A stretch of 64,000 bases of DNA. Source: Streptomyces halobius (GTDB taxonomy: Bacteria; Actinomycetota; Actinomycetes; Streptomycetales; Streptomycetaceae). Under the pieces are notes generated by a model, which had not been told where the DNA came from, did no database searches, and was given only the letters and a program-made list of their open reading frames with translations. This document shows, piece after piece, positions 1-7,781 of the stretch (position 1 is its first letter; the number at the start of each line of letters is the position of its first letter). The stretch is from contig NZ_CP086322.1 in the NCBI RefSeq assembly GCF_023277745.1, forward strand, positions 3,224,001 through 3,288,000. Reading direction: 5' to 3'. The position numbers and the translations under genes were made by a program.

Positions 1-902
1 ATGGCGCTGAGGTGGGGGATGCCGATCCGGCGAGGAGCAACGATGCCACTGCGGCACCAGTACCCAGAGTGCTGAGCATGGGCTCTTCCTTCCGGTCTTC
101 CTAGCCCCGCGACACGGGAACCAGGAGCGGATGACGAGGGCATGCCAGCACGGGTCTCGTGGCTTGTCAGCTGTGCTGGGCTTGGCCGACTTGGTTGCCC
201 ACCGTTTTCAGCCGTCACGCCGTGGGGGGATTTCGCCGTTCGCTGCGCTTTGCCTGCGCCCCACGTTGTCGACTGTCCCGCCGTGGGGGTTCGGCTGCGG
301 CGGGCCTGTGCCGACGTTTTTGGCTGTCCCGCCATGGCTCCCCCACTGCCTGAAGGGCGTGGGAGGTACCCCCACGCGGCGGGCAGTGGTCCACTGCGCG
401 GGCTGCTCGGCAGCGGCGCCGGACCTCCGGACTCCGTCCTGCGGACCGGCACCTCCCGAAGGGGTGGGGAAAAGACCGGTGGGAGTACACGTAGCCGGTC
501 ATGTGCACCTTGTCGACGCGATCACTGGCACCCGGCAGACCACATGTGCCCCCACCGGCCTCATTCCACCCACCGACGGGAGGATGGGGGTACCTCCCAT
601 GCCCTTCAGGCCATGGAGGAGGGCCGCAGGACCGGAGGCCCGTCACCGCACCCGAAAAACCCACGCCCGCCGCAGGCGAACCCCTCACGGCGGGAAAGCC
701 GACAACGTGGTGCTCAGGCCGGCCGCAGGCGACCGGCCGCACGGCCGACAACGACGGGCGCCGAACCGGGCCCGAGCAAAGCGCAGCGGACGGCCGCAGG
801 CGCAACGGCGAGAAACGGCCACGGCGGACCGGCCGAAAATGGCGCGGGCCCGCCGCAGGCGCAACGGCGAAAAACCGGCGCCATGCCGGCTACCCGGAGT
901 CG
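1..902. repeat. Gene-free repeat region (diverged copy A of a palindromic intergenic element)
   Basis: I see no credible gene here. The reading frames lack Streptomyces codon bias and run over each other on both strands. The first ~105 bases could be the 3' end of an upstream plus-strand gene ending in TAG near 105, but this cannot be supported. From about 170 the DNA carries the same parts as the elements at 5390-5815 and 24566-24870: CCCGCCGTGG/TGCGGCGGG modules on the left, a central GGACCTCCGGAC...GTCCTGCGG block near 421-450, and GCCGCAGGCG...CGGCGGGAAAGCCGA modules on the right. The right-end module recurs about four times up to 890. Two hairpin-like stretches with CTCCC/GGGAG arms lie at about 340-372 and 579-625. 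Confidence 0.6.
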
Positions 903-1109
903 CTACCTCTGCCAGCTGGTAGCCCCCCGAAACCCCCGCTGCCGCTCCAACCGCCGCCACCGGGCGGCCGTGGTGCGCGGGCGGGCCGGGGTGGCGGCCG
1001 GGCCGTGGGCGGCGCGGGCCAGGAGGACGGCGGTCAGGGCGGCGAGCTCTTCCTCGCTGGCCTGGCCCTTCTCCACACGGATGGAGGTGTCGCGGAGGGC
1101 AGGGTTCAC
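903..1109 (-). CDS. accE: Acyl-CoA carboxylase epsilon subunit
   Basis: This 68-aa basic protein starts at GTG, with GGAG about 10 bases upstream. It has the actinobacterial epsilon-subunit pattern: a short N-terminal segment '[20 protein letters not shown]', then an Ala/Pro-rich linker and a C-terminal 'RRLERQRGFRGATSW' tail. In Streptomyces this small subunit binds and stimulates the beta subunit of acyl-CoA carboxylase. It lies 58 bp downstream of accB on the same strand, so the two are probably cotranscribed. The biotinylated alpha subunit (AccA) is not in the window. The family assignment is secure; the exact start is likely. Confidence 0.9.
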   Translation of the reverse strand: MNPALRDTSIRVEKGQASEEELAALTAVLLARAAHGPAATPARPRTTAARWRRLERQRGFRGATSWQR

Positions 1110-1167
1110 GGTGTCTTGTCTCCGTCTTCGCGGTGGGCGTAGTACCTGGTGCGGGTGCGGGATGCGG

Positions 1168-2751
1168 CTACTGGGGCGGGTTGCCGTGCTTGCGGGCGGG
1201 CAGGTCCGCGTGCTTGGTGCGGAGCATGTCCAGGGAACGGATGAGGGTGTGGCGGGTCTCCGCCGGGTCGATGACGTCGTCGACCAGGCCGCGCTCGGCG
1301 GCGTAGTACGGGTGCATCAGCTCGGACTTGTACTCCTTGACCATGCGCACCCGCATGGCCTCGGGGTCGTCCGCCTCGGCGATCTGCCTGCGGAAGACGA
1401 CGTTGGCCGCGCCCTCGGCGCCCATCACGGCGATCTCGTTGGTGGGCCAGGCGTAGGTGAGGTCGGCGCCGACGGACTGGGAGTCCATGACGATGTACGC
1501 GCCGCCGTACGCCTTGCGCAGCACGAGGGAGATGCGCGGGACGGTGGCGTTGCAGTACGCGTAGAGCAGCTTGGCGCCGTGGCGGATGATGCCGCCGTGT
1601 TCCTGGTCGACGCCGGGCAGGAAGCCGGGGACGTCCAGGAAGGTGATGATCGGGATGTTGAACGCGTCACACATCTGGACGAAGCGGGCGGCCTTCTCGG
1701 ACGCCTCGATGTCCAGGACACCGGCCAGCGACTGCGGCTGGTTGGCGATGATGCCCACCACCTTGCCGTCCAGGCGGGCCAGCGAGCAGATGATGTTGGT
1801 CGCCCAACGCTCATGGACCTCAAGGTATTCGCCGTCGTCGACGATCTCCTCGATGACCTTGCGCATGTCGTAGGGGCGGTTGCCGTCGGCCGGGACGAGG
1901 TCGAGCAGGGCGTCACCGGAGCGGTCGGCGGGGTCCTCGCAGGCGACCGTGGGCGGGTTCTCCCGGTTGTTGGCCGGCAGCAGGGAGAGCAGGTAGCGGA
2001 CCTCTTCGAGGCAGGTGGCCTCGTCGTCGTAGACGAAGTGCGCCACACCGGAGGTCTCGGCGTGCACATCTGCGCCGCCGAGGCCGTTCTGGGTGATCTC
2101 CTCGCCGGTGACGGCCTTGACGACGTCCGGGCCGGTGATGAACATCTGCGAGGTCTCGCGGACCATGAAGACGAAGTCGGTCAGAGCCGGCGAGTAGGCG
2201 GCGCCACCGGCGCACGGGCCCAGCATGACCGAGATCTGCGGGATGACCCCGCTCGCCTTGGTGTTGCGCTGGAAGATGCCGCCGTAGCCGGCCAGCGCCG
2301 AGACGCCTTCCTGGATACGGGCGCCGGCGCCGTCGTTCAGCGACACCAGGGGGGCACCCGCCTGGATGGCCATGTCCATGATCTTGTGGATCTTGGTGGC
2401 GTGGGCCTCGCCCAGCGCGCCGCCGAAGATCCGGAAGTCATGGGCGTAGACGAAGACGGTCCGGCCGTGGACGGTGCCCCAGCCGGTGATCACGCCGTCG
2501 GTGTAGGGCTTCTTGGCCTCCAGGCCGAAACCCGTCGCCCGGTGCCGCCGCAGCGGCTCGACCTCGTTGAACGAGCCCTCGTCCAGCAGCAGCTCGATCC
2601 GCTCGCGGGCCGTCAGCTTGCCCTTCGCACGCTGAGCTTCGGTGGCCCGCTCGCTGGGGCCTCGCCGGGCCTGCTCGCGGATGGCGTTCAGCTCAGCGAC
2701 GCGCCCGCGGGCGTCGTTCGCGCCGGCGGGCACATCTTCGACAGTGGTCAT
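1168..2751 (-). CDS. accB: Acyl-CoA carboxylase beta subunit (carboxyltransferase)
   Basis: This 527-aa carboxyltransferase subunit transfers CO2 from biotin to acetyl-, propionyl- or butyryl-CoA, giving malonyl- or methylmalonyl-type extender units for lipids and polyketides. Two crotonase-like halves are visible. The glycine-rich oxyanion-hole segments are 'GPCAGGAAYSPA' near residues 178-189 and 'KAYGGAYIVMD' near 413-423. The substrate-selecting position is Ile420 in GGAYIVM. In S. coelicolor PccB it is Asp (D422), while AccB has Ile, so AccB rather than PccB is favoured. The start is placed at the internal ATG of 'MTTVEDVP'; an ATG 33 bases upstream would add 11 residues unlike the family. 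It is linked to accE downstream. Confidence 0.93.
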   Translation of the reverse strand: MTTVEDVPAGANDARGRVAELNAIREQARRGPSERATEAQRAKGKLTARERIELLLDEGSFNEVEPLRRHRATGFGLEAKKPYTDGVITGWGTVHGRTVFVYAHDFRIFGGALGEAHATKIHKIMDMAIQAGAPLVSLNDGAGARIQEGVSALAGYGGIFQRNTKASGVIPQISVMLGPCAGGAAYSPALTDFVFMVRETSQMFITGPDVVKAVTGEEITQNGLGGADVHAETSGVAHFVYDDEATCLEEVRYLLSLLPANNRENPPTVACEDPADRSGDALLDLVPADGNRPYDMRKVIEEIVDDGEYLEVHERWATNIICSLARLDGKVVGIIANQPQSLAGVLDIEASEKAARFVQMCDAFNIPIITFLDVPGFLPGVDQEHGGIIRHGAKLLYAYCNATVPRISLVLRKAYGGAYIVMDSQSVGADLTYAWPTNEIAVMGAEGAANVVFRRQIAEADDPEAMRVRMVKEYKSELMHPYYAAERGLVDDVIDPAETRHTLIRSLDMLRTKHADLPARKHGNPPQ

Positions 2752-2992
2752 GTATCGACGGTACGTGGACGAGGCCCCCGGCACCGATGTCGGTTTCGTA
2801 CAACGTCAGATGCGATTTCGTGGGCAGGCAGTACAGAACCTTCCTGTACGCGGCCTGCGTCCGGGCCTCGGCCGGGGTGGACGGGCCGTCCATCGTCTGT
2901 AAGGGCCGTACAAACTGCGGCGGAGTGGCGTTGTGGCGATCGATACATCGGGCGGGGCCGAACGGGGGAACGAACCGCCCGATATCGCCGGG

Positions 2993-5377
2993 TCAGCCGA
3001 GTGCGACGGTGCAGGTGTGGGTGGCACAGGCGGTGCCGGGGGTGAGGCGGAGCCGCAGCGCGGGGGCGGTCGCCAGCACCTCGACGGCGGGGTCGTGGGC
3101 GAGCACCGCGGACACCGGCCGGGACCAGATGATCTCCAGCGTCTGTCCGGAGCGCTCGGGGGCGGCGACGCACACCCGCGCCGTCCGGCCGTGCCGCCGC
3201 TCGCGGACCAGGACGCTCGCCGGGCCGCTGCTGCCGAGCGGTCCCGCGCGGCCCGCCCGCCAGAAGTTGGCGGCCGTCACGCCAAGCGTGCCGACGGCGA
3301 CGGCCTGCCGCCCGCCGTCGTTGGCGAGCACCGTCAGCCAGTGCCGGTCGGCGGCACGGGCCGCGAGAGTACGCCGAGTGGCACCCGGCATCAGCAGGTA
3401 CACGTGGTCCGCGTCGGTGGGATCGGTGCCGTGGTCGTGCCAGAGGGTGAGGTAGCGGCGGGTGAGCGGCTCCGGGGACGAGCCGGTGTTGATGTCGTGC
3501 CAGGAGCCGGTACGGGCCTCGCGCAGCGCGTTCAGCGGCGCGCCGCCGGGAAAGACCCAGCCGCCGTGCCCTTCGAGGTGGGCCCAGTGGGCGCGCCGGA
3601 AGCGGACGGTCCGGCCGAGGGTGCCGGGCTGTCGTACGCCGTCGACGGTGAGGACGGCGGTGCCCGACTCCCCCATCGCCCGGTTGTCGACGATGGTCTC
3701 GGCGGGTACGCCGTCCCGTGCGGTGATGCCGGCGCCGAGGCAGACGACGGTGTCGGCGAGGCAGAACCAGGACTTCTTGGCGGTGAGCGTGGCGGCGAGG
3801 CCGCGGACGTCCTGTCCGATCGCGGCGAACTCACCGTCGGTGGTGCCGCCGACCCACCGCGCGGCCGGTTTGGGCTCGCCCCAGCCGCCGCCTTCGTTGT
3901 CGGCGAGCCGCTTGGTGGACACCGTGGTGCCGGGCAGCCGGTAGGGGTCGACGGTGGGCCAGAACCCGTCCGTGTACTGGTCGTTGGCGAACTCCGCGCC
4001 CCACCAATAGACCATGCCTGCGCCGGTGTGCCAGCCCCGCGGGTTCTCGCCGTTCCCGTTCTCGTAGTACGCGATGCGGTCGGACGCCATGGCCAGCCCG
4101 GCGGCCCACCCGGGGCGGCGGTGCACGGCGCGGTCCATGGCGGGGAAGAGGCGGTGGCCGACGGGTTCGGGCGCGGCGGGCACGGGGCTGTCGGCGATGG
4201 CGTTGAGGCGGGCCAGGTCGGCCACCGCGTACTGCCGGTCGGTGCGTACCGGCAGTGTACGGTCCCGCTCGGTCCAGCCCTTGATCATGGCGTGCCAGCG
4301 GGTGCGTTCGGCGTCGCTCGCGGCCTGCGCGAGCAGGGCGACGGCGGCGAGCAGCGCATGGCCGTGGAAGTGGTCGCTGCGCAGCACCCGCCGCTCGTCG
4401 GTGCGGAGGTAACCGCGGCTGATGGCACGGCCGTTGACGCTGTCCATCATCAGCCCGTTGTAGAGCAGCGGGGCATAGGCGTGCTCGACGCTGTCGAAGA
4501 CGATCTGCCGGGCCGGATCGGTGACGTCCCAGTCCGATCGGCCGAGCAGGGTGAACAGCCGCCCCAGGCCGTCCAGCAGGACAGCGCCGTAGGTGCCGGA
4601 GTAGGCGACCCATGTGTGCTGGATGAAGGAGCCGTCGGCGTAGAGGCCGTCGCCGCGGGTGACGTACGGGAAGACCGGGGAGAGGGCGTCCCGGGCCAGC
4701 GCGATCTTGCCCGGGGCGCGGCCGAGGATGCCGCGCAGCGCGACGACCCGGCAGAGGTCGACACGGTTGGCGCCGGTGCTGGTGCCGGTGTAGTCGCCGA
4801 GCATCGAGTCGGGCACGAAGTGGTCGACGGCGGCGAGACAGCGGGCGCGCTGACTCTCCGTCAGCCCGCCCTCCGCCACCCGCTCGTCGAGGATCGCGAC
4901 GGTGTCCAGCAGAAGCTGGGGGCTGCCGATCTGCCACTCCCACCAGTTGCCGTAGCGGGTGGTGTCGGTGTTGTAGACGGTGGTGTCGAGATGGTCGAGG
5001 CCCTTGATGACGTCGGAGACGAGGCCGGGGTCACCGGTGAGCCCGGTACCGGGCTGGGCGTATGCCTGGGCCATGGTGTGCAGCCGGCTGTAGCTCTGGG
5101 TGATGCCGGCCGGCGGGTCGTACGGACAGTCCGGCCAGAGCACGGCGGCCTCCGGCCGCATGCCCGACCGATACCGGCCCGCCAGGTCGCCCGTCTCACG
5201 GAGGGTGGCGGCGTATGGCGCCGCGGAGGGGTCGAATCCGGTGCCGAGCGTGAGGGTGCACCAACGGGCCCGGAGGGCCCCGTACGGGTCCTCCGGGGCG
5301 GCCCCGTACGCGGGGCGGGCAGCCGCCAGGGCGAGCGCGCCCGTGGCGGTCAGAAACCCCCGGCGAGTCCACTCCAT
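2993..5377 (-). CDS. Secreted polysaccharide lyase family 8 (hyaluronate/chondroitin/xanthan lyase type)
   Basis: This 794-aa enzyme opens with a Tat-type signal ('MEWTRRGFLTATGALALAAA', cleavage near AYG-AA), so it is probably exported folded. The catalytic triad of family 8 lyases is visible: Asn204 in 'GANRVDL', His254 in 'QHTWVAYSGTYG' and Tyr263 in the same stretch. The 50- and 9-residue spacings match streptococcal hyaluronate lyase (N349/H399/Y408). An NGLMMDSVNGRAISR segment follows the alpha-toroid, and beta-sandwich domains fill the C-terminal half. It eliminates uronic-acid polymers such as hyaluronate, chondroitin or xanthan; which one cannot be read from sequence. It stands alone, with 241 bp between its stop and the accB start and a long repeat element upstream of its own start. 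Probable nutrient scavenging. Confidence 0.9.
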   Translation of the reverse strand: MEWTRRGFLTATGALALAAARPAYGAAPEDPYGALRARWCTLTLGTGFDPSAAPYAATLRETGDLAGRYRSGMRPEAAVLWPDCPYDPPAGITQSYSRLHTMAQAYAQPGTGLTGDPGLVSDVIKGLDHLDTTVYNTDTTRYGNWWEWQIGSPQLLLDTVAILDERVAEGGLTESQRARCLAAVDHFVPDSMLGDYTGTSTGANRVDLCRVVALRGILGRAPGKIALARDALSPVFPYVTRGDGLYADGSFIQHTWVAYSGTYGAVLLDGLGRLFTLLGRSDWDVTDPARQIVFDSVEHAYAPLLYNGLMMDSVNGRAISRGYLRTDERRVLRSDHFHGHALLAAVALLAQAASDAERTRWHAMIKGWTERDRTLPVRTDRQYAVADLARLNAIADSPVPAAPEPVGHRLFPAMDRAVHRRPGWAAGLAMASDRIAYYENGNGENPRGWHTGAGMVYWWGAEFANDQYTDGFWPTVDPYRLPGTTVSTKRLADNEGGGWGEPKPAARWVGGTTDGEFAAIGQDVRGLAATLTAKKSWFCLADTVVCLGAGITARDGVPAETIVDNRAMGESGTAVLTVDGVRQPGTLGRTVRFRRAHWAHLEGHGGWVFPGGAPLNALREARTGSWHDINTGSSPEPLTRRYLTLWHDHGTDPTDADHVYLLMPGATRRTLAARAADRHWLTVLANDGGRQAVAVGTLGVTAANFWRAGRAGPLGSSGPASVLVRERRHGRTARVCVAAPERSGQTLEIIWSRPVSAVLAHDPAVEVLATAPALRLRLTPGTACATHTCTVALG

Positions 5378-5389
5378 GTGCAGCCCTCC

Positions 5390-5815
5390 CTCGTTTTCGG
5401 CCTTCCCGCCGTAGCGCCTGCGGCGGGCCTCCGCTGCGCTTTGCCTGCGCCGACGTCCTTGGCTGTCCCGCCGTAGCGCCTGCGGCGGGCGGTGCCGCTG
5501 CGCGGGGTTGTACGGCAGCGGTGCCGGACCTCCGGACCCCGTCCTGCGATCCGGCCCCTCCCGTCGGGGTGGGAAGAGACCGGTGGGGCCACAGGCAAGC
5601 CTTTACGCGCGCGCAGTGGACGAACCACGCCCGCCCCCACGTTCTTTCCCACCCACGGGAGGGGCCGCGCCGCGGGACGGAGTCCGGAGGAGCGGCACCG
5701 CTACCGTGAACACCACGCCCGCCGCAGGCGAACCCCTCACCGCGGGAAAGCCGAAAACGGCGCAGGCCCGCCGCAGGCGACCCCACAACGGCGGGAAAGC
5801 CGAAGACGGCGAGCG
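5390..5815. repeat. Palindromic dispersed repeat, copy B
   Basis: The core, about 5461-5763, is a long imperfect inverted repeat. The left arm runs from CCCGCCGTAGCGCCTGCGGCGG through GGTGCCGGACCTCCGGAC and CCGGCCCCTCCCG to GGTGGGAA. The right arm repeats these in reverse complement (TTTCCCACC, CGGGAGGGGCCG, GTCCGGAGG, CGGCACC, CCCGCCGCAGGCG). The centre, about 5585-5640 (CAGGCAAGCCTTTACG then the GCAGTGGACGAACCACG block), is almost identical in copy C at 24566-24870. Extra end modules flank the core on both sides (5400-5440 and 5761-5815). The element fills the space between the start of the lyase gene and the 3' end of cimA. It encodes no convincing protein. Confidence 0.8.
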
Positions 5816-5826
5816 CCAAGCCAACG

Positions 5827-7470
5827 TCACCCTGCGTCCGGGACCACCCCGGCACGCAGGAGCCCGTACGCATAAGCGTCATCCAACGCCTGCCACGACG
5901 CCGCGATGACGTTCTCCGCCACTCCGACCGTGGACCACTCGCCCCGCCCGTCGCTGGTGGAGACGAGCACCCGGGTGATCGAGCCGGTGCCCAGCGCGCC
6001 CTCCAGGATGCGGACCTTGTAGTCCACCAGCTCCATGTGGGCCAGCTGCGGATAGATCTGCTCCAGGCCGACCCGCAGCGCCCGGTCCAGCGCGTTGACC
6101 GGGCCGTTCCCCTCGGCGGTGGCGACGGTCCGCTCTCCCTTGGCCCACAGTTTCACGGTGGCCTCGTTGGCGTGGGTGCCGTCCGGACGGTCCTCGACGA
6201 TCGCGCGCCAGGACTCGACGGTGAAGTAGCGCAGCGGCTTGCCCTCCACCTCCTCCCGCAGCAAAAGTTCGAAGGAGGCGTCGGCGGCTTCGTAGGTGTA
6301 ACCGGCGAGCTCACGCTCCTTGACCCGCTCGACGACCCGGCCGACCAGCTCCCGCTCGTCGCTCAGGTCGATGCCGAGCTCCTTGCCCTTGAGCTCGATC
6401 GAGGCGCGTCCCGCCATGTCGGAGACCAGCATCCGCATGGTGTTGCCGACCAGCGCCGGATCGATGTGCTGGTAGAGATCCGGGTCGACCTTGATCGCGG
6501 AGGCGTGCAGCCCGGCCTTGTGTGCGAAGGCGGAGACGCCGACATAGGGCTGGTGGGTGGACGGGGTGAGGTTGACGACCTCGGCGATGGCGTGCGAGAT
6601 CCGGGTGGTCTCGGCGAGCTTGCCTTCGGGCAGGACCTGGCGCCCGTACTTGAGTTCCAGGGCGGCGACGACCGGGAAGAGGTTGGAGTTGCCGACCCGC
6701 TCGCCGTAGCCGTTGGCGGTGCACTGGACATGGGTGGCGCCGGCGTCCACGGCGGCGAGGGTGTTGGCCACAGCGCAGCCGGTGTCGTCCTGGGCGTGGA
6801 TGCCCAGGCGGGCGCCGGTGTCCGCGAGGACGGTGCGGACGACGGCGGTGACCTGCGCGGGAAGCATCCCGCCGTTGGTGTCGCAGAGCACCACCACATC
6901 CGCGCCGGCTTCGCTCGCGGTGCGCACGACCTGCTTGGCGTAGCCCGGGTCGAGCGTGTACCCGTCGAAGAAGTGCTCACAGTCGAGGAAGACCCGGCGG
7001 CCCTGGGCGCGCAGATACGCGACGGTGTCCCGCACCATCGCGAGGTTCTCCTCCGGGCTGGTGCGCAGCGCCAGCTCCACATGCCGGACATGGGACTTGG
7101 CGACCAGGGTGATGACCGGGGCCCGGGATTCCAGGAGCGCGGCGACCTGCGGATCGTCCTCGACGCGTACGCCGGCCTTGCGGGTGGCGCCGAACGCGAC
7201 CAGCTGGGCGTGCCGGAAGTCGATCTCCGTGCGGGCGCGCTGGAAGAACTCGGTGTCCCGGGGGTTCGCGCCGGGCCAGCCGCCCTCGATGAAGCCCACG
7301 CCGTAGTCGTCCAGGTGACGGGCGATGGTCAGCTTGTCGGCGACGGTGAGGTTGATGCCCTCGCGCTGTGCGCCGTCCCGCAGCGTGGTGTCGAAGACAT
7401 GGAAGTCGTCGGGCACCGGGCTGTGCGGGCGTGGGCTCGGGGACAGGGAGGGTTCGAGTGCGTCCGTCAT
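5827..7470 (-). CDS. cimA: Citramalate synthase
   Basis: This 547-aa enzyme condenses pyruvate with acetyl-CoA to (R)-citramalate, the first step of the threonine-independent route to 2-oxobutyrate and isoleucine. The N-terminal TIM barrel carries 'FDTTLRDGAQREG' near residues 25-37, 'DTNGG', the metal-binding 'GIHAQDDTG' region and 'GYGERVGNSN', a DRE-TIM set of the CimA/LeuA2 type. The C-terminal third is a LeuA-type allosteric domain ('YKVRILEGALGTGSITRVLV'). The start is ATG, with AGGAG 10 bases upstream. The unusually long leader contains a tiny Ile-rich reading frame and an intrinsic terminator, so expression is probably controlled by attenuation. Homocitrate or isopropylmalate synthase is a less likely alternative, given the length and the actinobacterial context. 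Confidence 0.93.
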   Translation of the reverse strand: MTDALEPSLSPSPRPHSPVPDDFHVFDTTLRDGAQREGINLTVADKLTIARHLDDYGVGFIEGGWPGANPRDTEFFQRARTEIDFRHAQLVAFGATRKAGVRVEDDPQVAALLESRAPVITLVAKSHVRHVELALRTSPEENLAMVRDTVAYLRAQGRRVFLDCEHFFDGYTLDPGYAKQVVRTASEAGADVVVLCDTNGGMLPAQVTAVVRTVLADTGARLGIHAQDDTGCAVANTLAAVDAGATHVQCTANGYGERVGNSNLFPVVAALELKYGRQVLPEGKLAETTRISHAIAEVVNLTPSTHQPYVGVSAFAHKAGLHASAIKVDPDLYQHIDPALVGNTMRMLVSDMAGRASIELKGKELGIDLSDERELVGRVVERVKERELAGYTYEAADASFELLLREEVEGKPLRYFTVESWRAIVEDRPDGTHANEATVKLWAKGERTVATAEGNGPVNALDRALRVGLEQIYPQLAHMELVDYKVRILEGALGTGSITRVLVSTSDGRGEWSTVGVAENVIAASWQALDDAYAYGLLRAGVVPDAG

Positions 7471-7577
7471 GCTGCTGGGGCTCCTGTCGGGGATCTCGGT
7501 CTACCGGAAAAACCGGCTCCACCGTCCCTCCATGATCCCTCGCGCTCCGCTTTCCGGTGATGGGTGGGCCGGAAACG

Positions 7578-7606
7578 AAAAAACCTCTCGCGGGTGCGAG
7601 AGGTCT
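7578..7606 (-). terminator. Intrinsic terminator/attenuator in the cimA leader
   Basis: On the minus strand ACCTCTCGC pairs with GCGAGAGGT across a 4-base ACCC loop and is followed at once by six T residues. This is a textbook rho-independent terminator, rare in so GC-rich a genome. It lies 108 bases before the cimA start codon and 55 bases after the stop of the short leader frame. That position is where a transcription attenuator is expected, rather than the end of a gene. Confidence 0.85.
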
Positions 7607-7660
7607 GCGCGCGGGTCTGGGACGACGGTGGCCGCGCCGTACTCGGTACGTACGGGGCGG

Positions 7661-7696
7661 TCACTGCGGACCGGCGCGCCTGCTGCCAATAATCAT
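7661..7696 (-). CDS. Putative 11-aa leader peptide of cimA (MIIGSRRAGPQ)
   Basis: The frame ATG ATT ATT GGC AGC ... CAG TGA encodes MIIGSRRAGPQ. The second and third codons are both ATT, an isoleucine codon rarely used in Streptomyces, and isoleucine is the end product of the CimA route. CTGCGGACCG just upstream of the ATG (7711-7720 on the plus strand) is perfectly complementary to CGGTCCGCAG over the last codons (7664-7673), so ribosome position would decide whether this 10-bp stem forms. A second stem (CCGTAC/GTACGG) and then the terminator follow. No strong Shine-Dalgarno sequence is visible. The coding claim is inferred from codon content and RNA layout, not from homology. Confidence 0.6.
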   Translation of the reverse strand: MIIGSRRAGPQ

Positions 7697-7750
7697 GGCG
7701 AACGAGAGCACGGTCCGCAGTCTGCCATACCCGTGCAGGGCGCACGCAGC

Positions 7751-7768
7751 GGTCTCACTATGCGGGCG
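7751..7768 (-). promoter_or_regulatory. 18-bp element shared with ilvB and ilvC upstream regions
   Basis: The plus strand reads GGTCTCACTATGCGGGCG. It matches 15 of 18 positions of the element before the ilvB leader (32490-32507) and 15 of 18 of the one before ilvC (29735-29752). It ends 54 bases before the cimA leader ATG; the ilvB copy ends 51 bases before its leader ATG. It could be a core promoter element (CATAGT) or an operator. No well-spaced -35 box is visible. Confidence 0.55.
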
Positions 7769-7781
7769 GGCTGTCCACCGA

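Noticed and set aside
1..105. The 3' end of an upstream plus-strand gene
   Set aside because: A frame stays open to TAG at about 105, but it is too short and its codon use too weak to support a gene.
1168..2751. Naming this gene pccB (propionyl-CoA carboxylase beta)
   Set aside because: The specificity position is Ile (GGAYIVM) as in AccB, not Asp as in PccB.
142..3045. A 967-codon plus-strand open frame across accE, accB and the first repeat region
   Set aside because: It is antisense to accB, whose product is unmistakable. Such long antisense frames are a known by-product of high GC.
7740..7770. A classical promoter with ATAGTG as the -10 box
   Set aside because: No -35 box at 16-19 bases is present in either the cimA or the ilvB copy, so the element is reported only as a shared motif of unknown role.
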